64,000 nucleotides of DNA, taken from assembly GCF_000217795.1 (NCBI RefSeq), contig NC_015681.1:1-64000 (forward strand), in the 5' to 3' direction. Under the pieces are notes generated by a model. It made no database searches and was not told the DNA's origin. It saw only the letters and a list, made by a program, of their open reading frames with translations. This stretch comes from Thermodesulfatator indicus DSM 15286. GTDB lineage: Bacteria; Desulfobacterota; Thermodesulfobacteria; Thermodesulfobacteriales; Thermodesulfatatoraceae. Numbering within the stretch: position 1 is the first letter of the stretch; the number at the start of each line of letters is the position of its first letter. A program made the position numbers and the translations under genes. This document shows positions 52,289-60,851 of the stretch, piece after piece.

Positions 52289-53287
52289 TTTTTTACGGCC
52301 AGAAGCTAGATCTTCTAAACGAGAAAGACCATCACGGTCACCAAGGGCTACCAGAACATCACCTGGTTCGAATTTATAATCTGGAGGAGGATTAAAAACC
52401 ATCTCGCCGGTTATCTTTTTTACAGCAAGAATGATGACCCCAGAAATCTGTCTAAGTTGGCTGTTTATTAAACTTTTTCCTACCAGGTCAGACCTTTCAA
52501 ATATGCGGACTTCTTCCAATTGGAGTTCTAAATGTTCAGCAGGGGTCACTAACTCCAGAAAATCTGTCACCGCTGGCCTCAAAATGCTCATAGCCATACG
52601 CTTGGCTCCAATAAGATAGGGACACACAACTTTATCAGCTCCAGCCCTCTTTAACTTTTGCTCCACATGTTCCTCGTCAGCACGAGCAATAATATAAAGA
52701 TTGGGGTTTAAACCGCGAGCCGTAAGAGTGATGTATACGTTGTCAGCATCTGAACGGAGCACAGAAATAAGGCCTTTGGCCCGTTCTATACCTGCTTTTT
52801 TAAGAACTTCTTCTTGAGTTGAATCTCCTTCTAAATAAAGAAAACCTGCCTTATCAATCTCTTCTATAACCTTGTGATTCTTTTCCACCACCACAAAAGG
52901 CACTTCTTTGGCTATCATGTGGCATATATGTTTACCAATACGCCCATAACCACAAATAATGTAATGGTCGTGCAGGGTCTCAAGCTTTGATTCCAGGCGC
53001 TTACGGCCCAAAAAATCTTGCAGCTGACCAGAAACAACGGCCTCGGTAATCATGGTAAATACATAGAAGGCCACCCCCACCCCAGCAAATATGAGGAAAG
53101 ACGTAAAAATACGCCCTTCGTGAGAAAGGGGGTGGACTTCTGAGTAGCCCACCGTAGAAAGGGTAATTACCGTCATGTAAAAAGAATCAAATAGGTTCCA
53201 ACCTTCTAAAAAGAAATAACCAAAAGTGCCGGTGAAAACTATTAGAAACAATAAAATTAAGGCTAACAGGAGTTTTTTAAGTATCAT
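52271..53287 (-). CDS. Two-segment potassium channel with RCK domains
   Basis: A 338-residue channel. TM1 is at about 5-27, a pore helix and selectivity filter STVGYSEVHP follow, and TM2 is at about 62-85. The RCK-N domain starts with IICGYGRIGKHICHMI and VVVEKN, a nucleotide-binding Rossmann fold. A TrkA-C-like domain (near 255-325) closes the protein. This is the MthK/Kch layout of a ligand-gated potassium channel. It starts inside the last codons of the phosphoglucose isomerase gene (11-base overlap). Confidence 0.93.
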   Translation of the reverse strand: MILKKLLLALILLFLIVFTGTFGYFFLEGWNLFDSFYMTVITLSTVGYSEVHPLSHEGRIFTSFLIFAGVGVAFYVFTMITEAVVSGQLQDFLGRKRLESKLETLHDHYIICGYGRIGKHICHMIAKEVPFVVVEKNHKVIEEIDKAGFLYLEGDSTQEEVLKKAGIERAKGLISVLRSDADNVYITLTARGLNPNLYIIARADEEHVEQKLKRAGADKVVCPYLIGAKRMAMSILRPAVTDFLELVTPAEHLELQLEEVRIFERSDLVGKSLINSQLRQISGVIILAVKKITGEMVFNPPPDYKFEPGDVLVALGDRDGLSRLEDLASGRKKLEDFF

Positions 53288-54983
53288 CTTCGGTTAAACG
53301 AGTGACCTCCTCCATAAATTGATAAAATTTTTTCAAATCTTCAATGTAATTATCCGTAAGGTGAATGTGAAGTACCGGGCGATTATCTTCACTTAAGGCC
53401 TGAAAGTCACCGTAGGCCTGAGCAAACTCGAGATCCCAAAAAGTAAAACCGAATTCTGGAATAATTTGATCTTCCCGCCGACCTTTACGGGTAAAAATAA
53501 AAAATCGCCCAGAACGTGGCCCACCTTTAAAGAGCTGGCCAATAGAATGAAGATATCGAGGACCAAAACCCATAATAGTGGAACACTGGCGTCTTCCGCG
53601 CAAAAGGGTTCTTAAATCAGTAAAAATTTCTTCTATCTCAGGATCGTAAGGTAAAAAGGGGAGAAAGGCGAAATATCCCCAGGGAGGTGTTTCGTAAAGT
53701 AGTTTTTTCATCACCGCCCTTAGCCTAGGATACTGGACTTTTAACCCCCCGGCGTATAAAAAACCCACGTCTAAATCATCATCCACATAAAATTCAATGG
53801 GAAAGTCTCCGGTTTTTACAAAGGTATCCAATACCTCTTTGGTTTTTTTCTTGGCCCGAATTACATCAGGCTCATCAAAGGGATTAAGCCCTAACCATAC
53901 CCCACAGAGGGCTACAGCCAGCTCCCAGCGAAAACACTCAGCTCCTAATTCGTAACGGTCATCAAGAAAATATTGCTTCAAGGGAAAACCCGCTTCTTTA
54001 AGGTCACTAAAGAGGCGACGATAAAGATCCTGCCTACCCCTTAAACCAAGATAGACAAAAACCCGGTCAGGACCATAAACCGTAGGAGAACCTGGAGATT
54101 CCCCCACAATGGGAATAATTCCAGTAAACTCCTTACCAAGGCTTTCGGCTACTAATTGTTCTATCCACAGGGAGAAAGGCCTGAGTAGAGGATCGGCCAT
54201 AATGGTAAGTTTATCATGACCTAAGAAGAAATGTTCGGCCATATACTCTGAGAGCCAGGCGGCGGGATTGAGCTCCCAGGGAATATCAGGAGAGCAAGCC
54301 TCTTGCATTTCTTGAGCTTTATCAAGAAATCGTTCCACCTCAAGCCCCATAAGGGCAGCCGGCAAAAGGCCAACGTATGTAAGCGCTGCATAACGCCCAC
54401 CTATATCTTTCGGGTTCAAAAAAACTTTTAGAAAAGCCTTTTCTTCCCCTTCTTTGTGAAGAGGAGTACCTTCGTCGGTGATAGCCACGAAATGGCTTCC
54501 GGGATTATCGGTTATCTGGGATACCTTTTCCCAAAAATAGTGAAACTGGGTTAAGGTTTCTATAGTGGTGCCTGACTTGCTAGCAATAATGAAAAGGGTC
54601 TTTTTCAGGTCTTTTTCTTCGATTTTGGCTATTTCTTCAGGGTCAGTGGTATCAAGCACGTTAAAATTGGGCCATCCTTCTTCTGGACCAAAAATCTTGG
54701 TCAGAGCCAGGGGGAAAAGGCTCGATCCCCCCATACCACAAAGAACAATTTCAGAAAACTCCTCTTTTACTTTGGCAGCAAATTCTTTTATTTCTGGGAG
54801 TTTTGAGCGCATACGTTGAGGAGCATCCACCCAACCTAGGCGATTTTTAATGGCCTTTTGAAGGTCTTGGTCATCTGTAAAAACTGAAGGATCTTTAGCA
54901 AATATAGCGGAAATGATCTTTCTCTTTTCGTCTTCACTCAACTTAGTCGGACGCAAAAGTCTTGCTCTTTTTTGAGAATCCAT
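53277..54983 (-). CDS. pgi: Glucose-6-phosphate isomerase
   Basis: A 568-residue phosphoglucose isomerase interconverting glucose-6-P and fructose-6-P. CGMGGSSLFPLAL and FIIASKSGTTIET form the sugar-phosphate site. FLNPKDIGGRYAALTYVGLL is the family signature. Start ATG 54983 follows AGGAGGAAGAA; an upstream start at 55067 would add 28 residues of no family likeness. The C-terminal 200 residues are longer than in small bacterial forms and resemble the part of Tal-Pgi fusions that follows transaldolase. The neighbouring channel gene overlaps it. Confidence 0.92.
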   Translation of the reverse strand: MDSQKRARLLRPTKLSEDEKRKIISAIFAKDPSVFTDDQDLQKAIKNRLGWVDAPQRMRSKLPEIKEFAAKVKEEFSEIVLCGMGGSSLFPLALTKIFGPEEGWPNFNVLDTTDPEEIAKIEEKDLKKTLFIIASKSGTTIETLTQFHYFWEKVSQITDNPGSHFVAITDEGTPLHKEGEEKAFLKVFLNPKDIGGRYAALTYVGLLPAALMGLEVERFLDKAQEMQEACSPDIPWELNPAAWLSEYMAEHFFLGHDKLTIMADPLLRPFSLWIEQLVAESLGKEFTGIIPIVGESPGSPTVYGPDRVFVYLGLRGRQDLYRRLFSDLKEAGFPLKQYFLDDRYELGAECFRWELAVALCGVWLGLNPFDEPDVIRAKKKTKEVLDTFVKTGDFPIEFYVDDDLDVGFLYAGGLKVQYPRLRAVMKKLLYETPPWGYFAFLPFLPYDPEIEEIFTDLRTLLRGRRQCSTIMGFGPRYLHSIGQLFKGGPRSGRFFIFTRKGRREDQIIPEFGFTFWDLEFAQAYGDFQALSEDNRPVLHIHLTDNYIEDLKKFYQFMEEVTRLTEDDT

Positions 54984-55136
54984 TTCTTCCTCCTGGTATT
55001 TTTGTCTTTTAAGTTTTATACTCACCCTCAAAAGTATGGCAAGAACTATTTTGGCTAATCGAGGCATAATAATTTTTGCTCTAAAACTTTACCAAAACAC
55101 TTGGCTTTTTTCTCAGTAAAAGTTATCTTTATCTCG

Positions 55137-55439
55137 ATGCGAGAAAAAGTTAGTTCTACCAAGGAAGAAGGCAAAAAAAGGCGCTTTGTCATCATTAAAA
55201 AACAGCCCTTTTTTACCAATACTACCAGGATAGTCTGTCCTTTTTGCGGCAATGACGAAGACTTCTGGGAGCATGCTGAAGGAGTCACTATAAAAACCCA
55301 TTACGTTCAGAACGAAGACGGAAGCTTCTCCCCCGTAAGCGACGATACCCAAATTTTTGGAGAAATTCGTTTTATATGCGGCAAATGTAATTCCGATTTA
55401 ACAAAGTATCACAAACAATTCCTTGAGATGCTCTTTTAA
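55137..55439 (+). CDS. Small zinc-ribbon protein
   Basis: About 100 residues. CPFCGNDEDFWEHAEG and CGKCNSDLTKYHK give two CxxC pairs about 45 residues apart, a probable zinc ribbon. Between them is a beta-rich stretch. ATG 55137 is chosen; a start at 55101 is possible. The stop overlaps the ATP-grasp gene (TAATG). I do not recognise a named family. The tight coupling implies work with the ATP-grasp protein. Confidence 0.65.
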   Translation: MREKVSSTKEEGKKRRFVIIKKQPFFTNTTRIVCPFCGNDEDFWEHAEGVTIKTHYVQNEDGSFSPVSDDTQIFGEIRFICGKCNSDLTKYHKQFLEMLF

Positions 55440-56230
55440 TGCGCAATCCCTGGGTAATTCTTTCCAACCGGGCCCTTCGCAAACTATACCATGAATTACA
55501 AGCAGGAGACGCCTTTATAGGAAGGCTTGCAGTAAAATACGGTGAGGAATTTATCTTCCTAGACCTTGAAGCCCGTGGGGTCAAAGCTTATCCATCTCTT
55601 TTGGCCCAACATCTGGCCCGCTCTAAATGCTTTCAGGCTCAGGTGTTTAGCCATTTCATGCTCCCTCATACCCGACTTATTAGAGACCGGCACGATCTTA
55701 TTAAAACCGCTAACGAATACGGCTCTCTCGGTGTTAAAAAAGTTGTTTTAAAACAGGACCGTTTTAACTGTGGCCTAGGCATACATCTTTTCGAACACAT
55801 AGAAGAAGTTATGAATCTGGCAAGCTTTGGAAATCTCCCCTATCCTTTTGTTTTACAGCCTTTTGCCGAAGAAATAACTGATGTGCGGGTAATCATCTTG
55901 GGTAATTATCTTGAAGCTTACTCACGGAAAAATCCTTATAACTTTCGCAATAACCTTTTTTTTGGCGGAGAAGCTAAACCTTACAAGCTAAATGATGAAG
56001 AGCTTTCGTTTTGTAAAAAGGTAATGAAAAGAGGCGATTTCCCTTACGCCCACATTGATCTTATGATACTGCCTGACGGACGTTTTTATCTTTCAGAGAT
56101 AAACTTGCGAGGAGGCTTAAAAGGCGCCCAAATAACAGCAAAAGATTACGAGGCCAAAGTTGAAGAACTTCACCGAAATTTTCTCCAAAAATACCTAGAA
56201 AAAAATCCGCAAGCCAAAGTGTGGGAATAA
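55439..56230 (+). CDS. ATP-grasp ligase-like protein of unknown substrate
   Basis: A 263-residue protein with a RimK-like ATP-grasp look. After a short N-terminal domain, HTRLIRDRHDLIKTA leads into VKKVVLKQDRFNCGLGIHLF (glycine-rich loop), FVLQPFAEEITDVRVIIL (ATP-binding and Arg), and AHIDLMILPDGRFYLSEINL with the acidic and Asn metal ligands. RGGLKGAQ closes the site. Such enzymes join a carboxylate to an amine using ATP. It is translationally coupled to the zinc-ribbon gene. The substrate is unknown. Confidence 0.75.
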   Translation: MRNPWVILSNRALRKLYHELQAGDAFIGRLAVKYGEEFIFLDLEARGVKAYPSLLAQHLARSKCFQAQVFSHFMLPHTRLIRDRHDLIKTANEYGSLGVKKVVLKQDRFNCGLGIHLFEHIEEVMNLASFGNLPYPFVLQPFAEEITDVRVIILGNYLEAYSRKNPYNFRNNLFFGGEAKPYKLNDEELSFCKKVMKRGDFPYAHIDLMILPDGRFYLSEINLRGGLKGAQITAKDYEAKVEELHRNFLQKYLEKNPQAKVWE

Positions 56231-56231
56231 T

Positions 56232-56435
56232 TTAACTTTTAGTCTTTTGCCCTTCGGGTGGAAGTAATTCTTCTATAGACAGACCATATTTTTGTGAAAT
56301 CTCAAGAAGGGTGGAAAAAAGCTCTTCACAAAGCAAACATACACCTATTTTTTCTCCAAGCTCACGGTAAAAGGCCTGTGTTTCTGGATACTTAATAACG
56401 ATATCAAGAAGTGTTTTGTTTTCTAACTCAGACAT
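56232..56435 (-). CDS. DUF1858-like small protein
   Basis: A 67-residue protein. TLLDIVIKYPETQAFYRELG, then CLLCEELFSTLLEISQKYG and IEELLP, follows the pattern of DUF1858/ScdA-N domains (a helix, a Cys-containing turn, a helix). Those domains are often linked to iron-sulfur or hybrid-cluster proteins. ATG 56435 (MSELENKTLL) is chosen as start. It overlaps the previous gene of the operon by 13 bases. It is last in the YedE-TusA operon. Confidence 0.7.
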   Translation of the reverse strand: MSELENKTLLDIVIKYPETQAFYRELGEKIGVCLLCEELFSTLLEISQKYGLSIEELLPPEGQKTKS

Positions 56436-57277
56436 CTTTTTAAAGCCTCTCCCAAATAAGGAATTATTTCTTTTATCTGTGTAGCAGGCATTGGTTTGGC
56501 CAATAGACCTGCCAAACGGTTGGCCTTGGCCGCCACCACACAAGCCTCTTTTATGCCCAAACCCTTAGCTAAGAGGGCTCCCACAAGACCTGTTAAAGTA
56601 TCGCCTGTGCCGCCAATGGCCTCAAGGGCCTCAACTACCGGTTCTTCAATTTCGGCTTCAATGCGTCCGTCAATAACGACCAGGTCCTTATGACCTTTAA
56701 CTAGCAAGGCTTTAGCGGCATTTTTATGGGCATAGGCCCGTTCTATAAACTCTTCTACTTTCTCCTCATCTGGAAAAAGAAAACCGCGAGTATAAAGGGG
56801 ATGAGGGGCCTTTTCGTCAGCTAAAAAGGCAAGTTCACCAAGGTCTGGGGTGAAGAGGTCATAGGAAGGGGCAAGACCGGCCATTTTAGCCGCATACATA
56901 AAACCAGCATCAGCCACAAGGATTGGCCTTTGAGATATCTTTTCAACACCAAGAAACACTTTTCCCTGGCCATCAACATCAGGAAAAAGGTAATGAAAGA
57001 CCAGCACTTTAAAGTTTCTTTTAGGCAAGTCTTCAGACAAAAAATCATAAAGTTTGCGGCTCCCCTCGCCTTTACCTGTATCTCCAACTAGGTAAACAAA
57101 GGGCGGGGAAAGGCCTAAAACCTTTAAAGCTTCAAGACAAGCGGCGATGAGAGCCGGGGTTCCGCGCGCTATTTCTACTTGGTGGCCTTTTAAACAAATG
57201 TTACCACCCTCCGATGTAGCTTCACTGTAAACCAGAGGAAAGTCAGCCGAAGGAACCGTACCTACGATGGCAAGCAT
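56423..57277 (-). CDS. NnrD-like kinase/dehydratase (YjeF C-terminal family)
   Basis: A 284-residue protein with the ribokinase-like fold of the ADP-dependent NAD(P)H-hydrate dehydratases. The end has the family motif AIGGTGDTLTGLVGALLAKG, and LLVKGHKDLVVIDG precedes it. VADAGFMYAAKMAG and LFTPDLGELAFLAD fit the same family. The N-terminal YjeF epimerase domain is missing. Placement between a DUF3343 protein and a DUF1858 protein hints at a role other than NADHX repair. It overlaps both neighbours (16 and 13 bases). Confidence 0.78.
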   Translation of the reverse strand: MLAIVGTVPSADFPLVYSEATSEGGNICLKGHQVEIARGTPALIAACLEALKVLGLSPPFVYLVGDTGKGEGSRKLYDFLSEDLPKRNFKVLVFHYLFPDVDGQGKVFLGVEKISQRPILVADAGFMYAAKMAGLAPSYDLFTPDLGELAFLADEKAPHPLYTRGFLFPDEEKVEEFIERAYAHKNAAKALLVKGHKDLVVIDGRIEAEIEEPVVEALEAIGGTGDTLTGLVGALLAKGLGIKEACVVAAKANRLAGLLAKPMPATQIKEIIPYLGEALKRCLS

Positions 57278-57816
57278 CTTTTCTTGGCCTCCTCAAGGGC
57301 CAGCTGAAGGGTATAACCACAAAGAGTATGCCCGAACGCCCTTGGCTCTGGAGTCTGGTCTAAAGGTTTTCCCACCATAATAGAGGCCAGAAACGGCACA
57401 TCCGGGCACCCACCTCCTGAAATATTCACTATGGCTTTATTTCTTTTATCAACAGTTATTTTCATGTTAGCTACGTGAATCATAATGTAATCTCCGAAGT
57501 CTTTTACGCGACACATATCAACCGGTTCAAGCAAAGGGTCCTCTACAGGTACCAGAGAAAGTGGCCTTAAATTGTTCTCTTCAAGAAAGCGAGAGATTTC
57601 CAGTTTGAGCATCAAGGGAAACTCAATAACCATGTCGCACCCTTGGCGCACTTCTGGCGGGGGAGCTTTAACTTTTACCGGAAAACCTGCTTTTTTAAGC
57701 AACTCCTCGGCTCTTATCACTTCACTGGTGTTTTCAAAAAGCAAAAAACCTTTTTCAACGTCTGCGTCTTTTTTCTTATCTGAAGATAATCGAAATTTTT
57801 TAAAAAATTTAAGCAT
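57262..57816 (-). CDS. DUF3343 putative Se/S carrier with extra C-terminal domain
   Basis: A 184-residue protein. Residues about 18-85 look like DUF3343 (GFLLFENTSEVIRAEELLKK, then PPEVRQGCDMVIEF), the family named as a putative selenium/sulfur carrier. The second half has SGGGCPDVPFLASIMVGKPL and FGHTLCGYTLQLALEEA, with conserved-looking cysteines, and I do not know its family. It lies 8 bases after tusA on the same strand. A role in carrying reduced selenium or sulfur is inferred from family and neighbours. Confidence 0.75.
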   Translation of the reverse strand: MLKFFKKFRLSSDKKKDADVEKGFLLFENTSEVIRAEELLKKAGFPVKVKAPPPEVRQGCDMVIEFPLMLKLEISRFLEENNLRPLSLVPVEDPLLEPVDMCRVKDFGDYIMIHVANMKITVDKRNKAIVNISGGGCPDVPFLASIMVGKPLDQTPEPRAFGHTLCGYTLQLALEEAKKRCLPS

Positions 57817-57824
57817 AAATGGCT

Positions 57825-58037
57825 CTATTTAGCGATTATAAGTTTGTATTCGCCATTTTCTTCAACTATTTCTTTAACCTTCCAGCCTTTAGAAGCTACA
57901 GCCCGACTTACGTTTTCTCTAGCCGCTTCGGTATCTACCAGGACCACCAGCTCACCTTCCTTCATTTTTTCAATAGCTTCAAGGGTTAGTAAAACAGGCT
58001 GAGGACAGGAAAGCCCTCTGGCATCTACTGTATTCAT
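57825..58037 (-). CDS. TusA/SirA-like sulfur (selenium) carrier
   Basis: A 70-residue TusA-fold protein. The active Cys lies in ARGLSCPQPVLLT, the CPxP motif that carries persulfide. The rest (VVLVDTEAARENVSRAVASK) follows the family pattern. It lies 12 bases after the yedE-like gene. In this setting it could pass sulfur or selenium from the membrane protein to the DUF3343 protein. Confidence 0.92.
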   Translation of the reverse strand: MNTVDARGLSCPQPVLLTLEAIEKMKEGELVVLVDTEAARENVSRAVASKGWKVKEIVEENGEYKLIIAK

Positions 58038-58049
58038 AAACTCCCTCCC

Positions 58050-59132
58050 CTATTTTCTTCTCATAATAAGGCCTACGGCCACGCAAAAGATTAAACCAAT
58101 GATTACCCCAGCCATACTATGAGGGCTAATTCCTTTAGGAGTAGCGGCCATGGCAAAGTTATGAGCAAAAGCCGCTCCAATAAGCATACCCAGGGCAAAA
58201 ATGGCCGCATCGGTATCACCTTCACCTGAAAGGAATAATTGCCGCCCGGGACATCCTCCTGCCAGGGCAAAGGCTAAACCCGCCAGTACCATACCGGCAA
58301 AATTCCAGAAGGCCTGGGTATGAGCAGCTGGCTGCCCGGTAAACCCCGGATGAAATTGGCCTAAGATTAAGTTTACCAAAAGGGCGGTACTGAAAAAGGC
58401 AAGAACTCCGAAAAAGAGATGACCCTGGCGGAAAAGAATGAGGTCCCTAAAGGCACCCATGGTGCAAAAACGGCTTCTCTGGGCAAGAATCCCTATTAAG
58501 AGGCCTGCTCCTATGGAAATAAAGACAGGGGCAAACATGGTACCTGGGCCTTTAATACTGTAAAAAAGAACACCACTTTTGGGTTCACCAGGAATAGGCG
58601 GAAAAACAAGCCTTAAAAGCAAAAGACCGGCCATGACGACGGGAAAGACTAAGCCGGCTCCCCAGCCTAAACGCTGAGTGCGTCCTAAATCAAAACCTTG
58701 CTTAAAAAAGAATATCCCTATAGAAATACCGGTTACCAGGCCAATAAGACCAAAGATGGCGTTCAGGTCTCCACCGGCGAGTCTCAAAATAGTTCTCCAG
58801 GGGCAGCCCAGAAACACAAGAGCGCCTATCATAGCGAAAAAACCGAGGAAAAACCTGATAATAGGGGCCGAACCACCTCTAGGCCTGAACTCTTTAAATA
58901 GCATGGCCGCTAAGAAAGAACCCAAGACAAAAGAAGGGATTTCTGGACGAAGGTATTGAACCACTGCTGCCCTATGAAGACCTAAAGAACCGGCAATATC
59001 CCTTAAAAAACAGGCCACACAGACACCCATGTTGCCAGGATTACCAAACTTCTGAAGCAGAGGTGCAAGAACCCCTATAACCACTCCTACGGAAATTATG
59101 CCCAAAGTGGTAGCAAAAAAGTTTCTTTTCAT
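58050..59132 (-). CDS. YedE/YeeE-family selenium or sulfur transporter
   Basis: A 360-residue membrane protein with about ten segments and two inverted halves. The family cysteine motifs are seen: CVACFLRDIAGSLGL and GCPWRTILRLAGGD in the first half, RSRFCTMGAFRDLI and GGCPGRQLFLSGEGD in the second. YedE proteins take up thiosulfate-like sulfur or serve selenium metabolism. The TusA and DUF3343 genes behind it and the divergent LysR gene fit the selenium type. Start ATG 59132 follows GGAGG. Confidence 0.88.
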   Translation of the reverse strand: MKRNFFATTLGIISVGVVIGVLAPLLQKFGNPGNMGVCVACFLRDIAGSLGLHRAAVVQYLRPEIPSFVLGSFLAAMLFKEFRPRGGSAPIIRFFLGFFAMIGALVFLGCPWRTILRLAGGDLNAIFGLIGLVTGISIGIFFFKQGFDLGRTQRLGWGAGLVFPVVMAGLLLLRLVFPPIPGEPKSGVLFYSIKGPGTMFAPVFISIGAGLLIGILAQRSRFCTMGAFRDLILFRQGHLFFGVLAFFSTALLVNLILGQFHPGFTGQPAAHTQAFWNFAGMVLAGLAFALAGGCPGRQLFLSGEGDTDAAIFALGMLIGAAFAHNFAMAATPKGISPHSMAGVIIGLIFCVAVGLIMRRK

Positions 59133-59239
59133 AAAGCCTCCTGGAAACTTAGAAATTCAAGTGCTTAATATCAATAAGTTATCTATAAGACAAATTGTTT
59201 TTTTCTATAATTTAGTCCGTTTTTATTGGTCAAATATAA

Positions 59240-59251
59240 TTTGCCTGTCCC
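59240..59251 (-). repeat. Solo GGGACAGGCAAA motif upstream of the LysR gene
   Basis: Exact 12-base match on the minus strand in the divergent yedE-lysR gap, 45 bases before the chosen LysR start. Confidence 0.75.
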
Positions 59252-59296
59252 CAAAATATGGGATTAAAATGGTCTAAAATTCTTAAGGATTTAAAA

Positions 59297-60214
59297 GTGT
59301 TCGACCTTAAAAAACTGGAAGTTTTCGTTAAGGTTATTGAAACCGGGAGTTTTTCTAAAGCGGCAGAGCTTTGCCATCTTACCCAACCTACGGTATCAGG
59401 GCATATTAAACAGCTTGAAGAGTATTACGAAGTCCCCCTTATAGACCGTCATACCCGTGAAGTAAAACCTACACCTGCGGGGCTTCTACTTCATAGATAT
59501 GCCAAACACATTTTACGTTTGTGGGAAGAGTTTGAAAGGGAAATGCACTCTTACAAAGGCGGACAAAAAGGGAAACTAAGGATCGGTGGCAGCACGATAC
59601 CCGGCCAATACATTCTGCCCTTTGTTCTCTGCCGTTTTAACCAAAAGTTCCCTAAAATTAAGATCAATCTTCAAATTGCTGATACTAAAGTCGTAGCCGA
59701 AGGGGTAGTTAAAGGCGAACTGGAATTGGGTATAATCGGGGCCAAAGTTATGCCCCATCAACTACACTTTGAGCCCGTCTGTAATGACGAAATAATCCTT
59801 GTTATTCATAAAGATTATCCTCACGAAATAGCCCAAAAAAAACAAATTACCGTGGAAGAGATACCTGATATTCCTCTAATTATCAGGGAAAAAGGCTCTG
59901 GTACTTGGCTTACCACGCAAAATACGCTCAAAAAGCTAGGGCTTTCTCCACAGCGCTTAAATGTTGTGGCTGAACTTGGTTCAACAGAAGCCGTCCGCCA
60001 GGCAGTTAAGGCCAAACTGGGAGCTTCTTTTATTTCAGAAATAGCCGTTAAAGAAGACCTTGAACGAGGAATTTTCAAAAAGATAGAGGTAAAAAACCTG
60101 GTTATAAAAAGACACTTTTACTTGATTTATCCATCTAAAAAAAACCTGGCCCCTCTTGCCGAAATCTTTATAGATTTTTTAAAGGAATCTTCTTCCTCTA
60201 TGGAACAAGATTAA
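59297..60214 (+). CDS. LysR-type regulator, probably selenium-metabolism type
   Basis: A LysR regulator of about 305 residues. The helix-turn-helix reads LEVFVKVIETGSFSKAAELC and LTQPTVSGHIKQLEEYY. The effector domain begins with LRIGGSTIPGQYILP and continues with ELGIIGAKVMP. This wording resembles the selenium-metabolism LysR group known from anaerobic Desulfo-type bacteria. GTG 59297 (MFDLKKLEVF) is preferred because AAGGA lies upstream at good spacing; ATG 59258 is the alternative. It is divergent from the YedE operon and is its natural regulator. Confidence 0.88.
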   Translation: MFDLKKLEVFVKVIETGSFSKAAELCHLTQPTVSGHIKQLEEYYEVPLIDRHTREVKPTPAGLLLHRYAKHILRLWEEFEREMHSYKGGQKGKLRIGGSTIPGQYILPFVLCRFNQKFPKIKINLQIADTKVVAEGVVKGELELGIIGAKVMPHQLHFEPVCNDEIILVIHKDYPHEIAQKKQITVEEIPDIPLIIREKGSGTWLTTQNTLKKLGLSPQRLNVVAELGSTEAVRQAVKAKLGASFISEIAVKEDLERGIFKKIEVKNLVIKRHFYLIYPSKKNLAPLAEIFIDFLKESSSSMEQD

Positions 60215-60218
60215 CCTT

Positions 60219-60797
60219 TTAACTTTCTTGTTCGGGCTTTTCAGGTGGCGTTTTTTCAAAGATTTCCCAGAGAGGGATTTTTAGGTTAATTGTTTTCAAT
60301 TCAAGGGTTTCGTCCCAGTTTGTAATTTCAGGGGCGTGGTACCTACCATTTTCCAGGCGATAAACCTCGGCGTATTCCCGCTCGGGATAAACAATCACAT
60401 ATTCTTGCACGCCAAAGCGCTCGTAAAGCCTTAATTTCTCCCGGCGATCTTTTATTTCCGTATGAGGTGAAATTACTTCAATAACTACGTCAGGGGCTCC
60501 GGCAACATGGGTTTCTTTTAATTTATCACGGTCACAGACTACGAAGACATCAGGCTGAACGACATTTCTTTCGTCAAAAACAACATCTGTAGGTGCAATG
60601 CCCGTATAGCACGGATTTTCAGGATGGGTTTTTAGTTTAACATAAAGATTACCTACAATATTCTGGTGTTTTATTGATGGTGCTGGGCTCATGTTATAGG
60701 CCTGGCCGTCAATAATTTCCCAGCGCTCATCATCAGGCCAGGAAAGATAGTCCTGATAAGTAAAGCCTTCTTCTTTCTTGGAAGCAGGATACGCCAT
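60219..60797 (-). CDS. Uma2-family (DUF820) putative endonuclease
   Basis: A 192-residue PD-(D/E)XK-type protein. ERWEIIDGQAYNMSPAPS, VVQPDVFVVCD, GAPDVVIEVISPHTEIKDRR and KLRLYERFGVQEYVIVYPE are the ordered family motifs. The acidic residues and Lys of the nuclease-like site are present. ATG 60797 follows AGGAGGTG. These genes are common in some lineages with unknown role. It stands alone and is convergent with the LysR gene. Confidence 0.88.
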   Translation of the reverse strand: MAYPASKKEEGFTYQDYLSWPDDERWEIIDGQAYNMSPAPSIKHQNIVGNLYVKLKTHPENPCYTGIAPTDVVFDERNVVQPDVFVVCDRDKLKETHVAGAPDVVIEVISPHTEIKDRREKLRLYERFGVQEYVIVYPEREYAEVYRLENGRYHAPEITNWDETLELKTINLKIPLWEIFEKTPPEKPEQES

Positions 60798-60851
60798 AAG
60801 CACCTCCTTTTTGTTGATTATAACATGGCCTTTGTCCAGTGCATTTATTGG

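Noticed and set aside
55113-55352. Open frame on the opposite strand of the zinc-ribbon gene
   Set aside because: The forward frame has paired CxxC motifs and is coupled to the next gene; the reverse frame has neither a ribosome site nor recognisable motifs.
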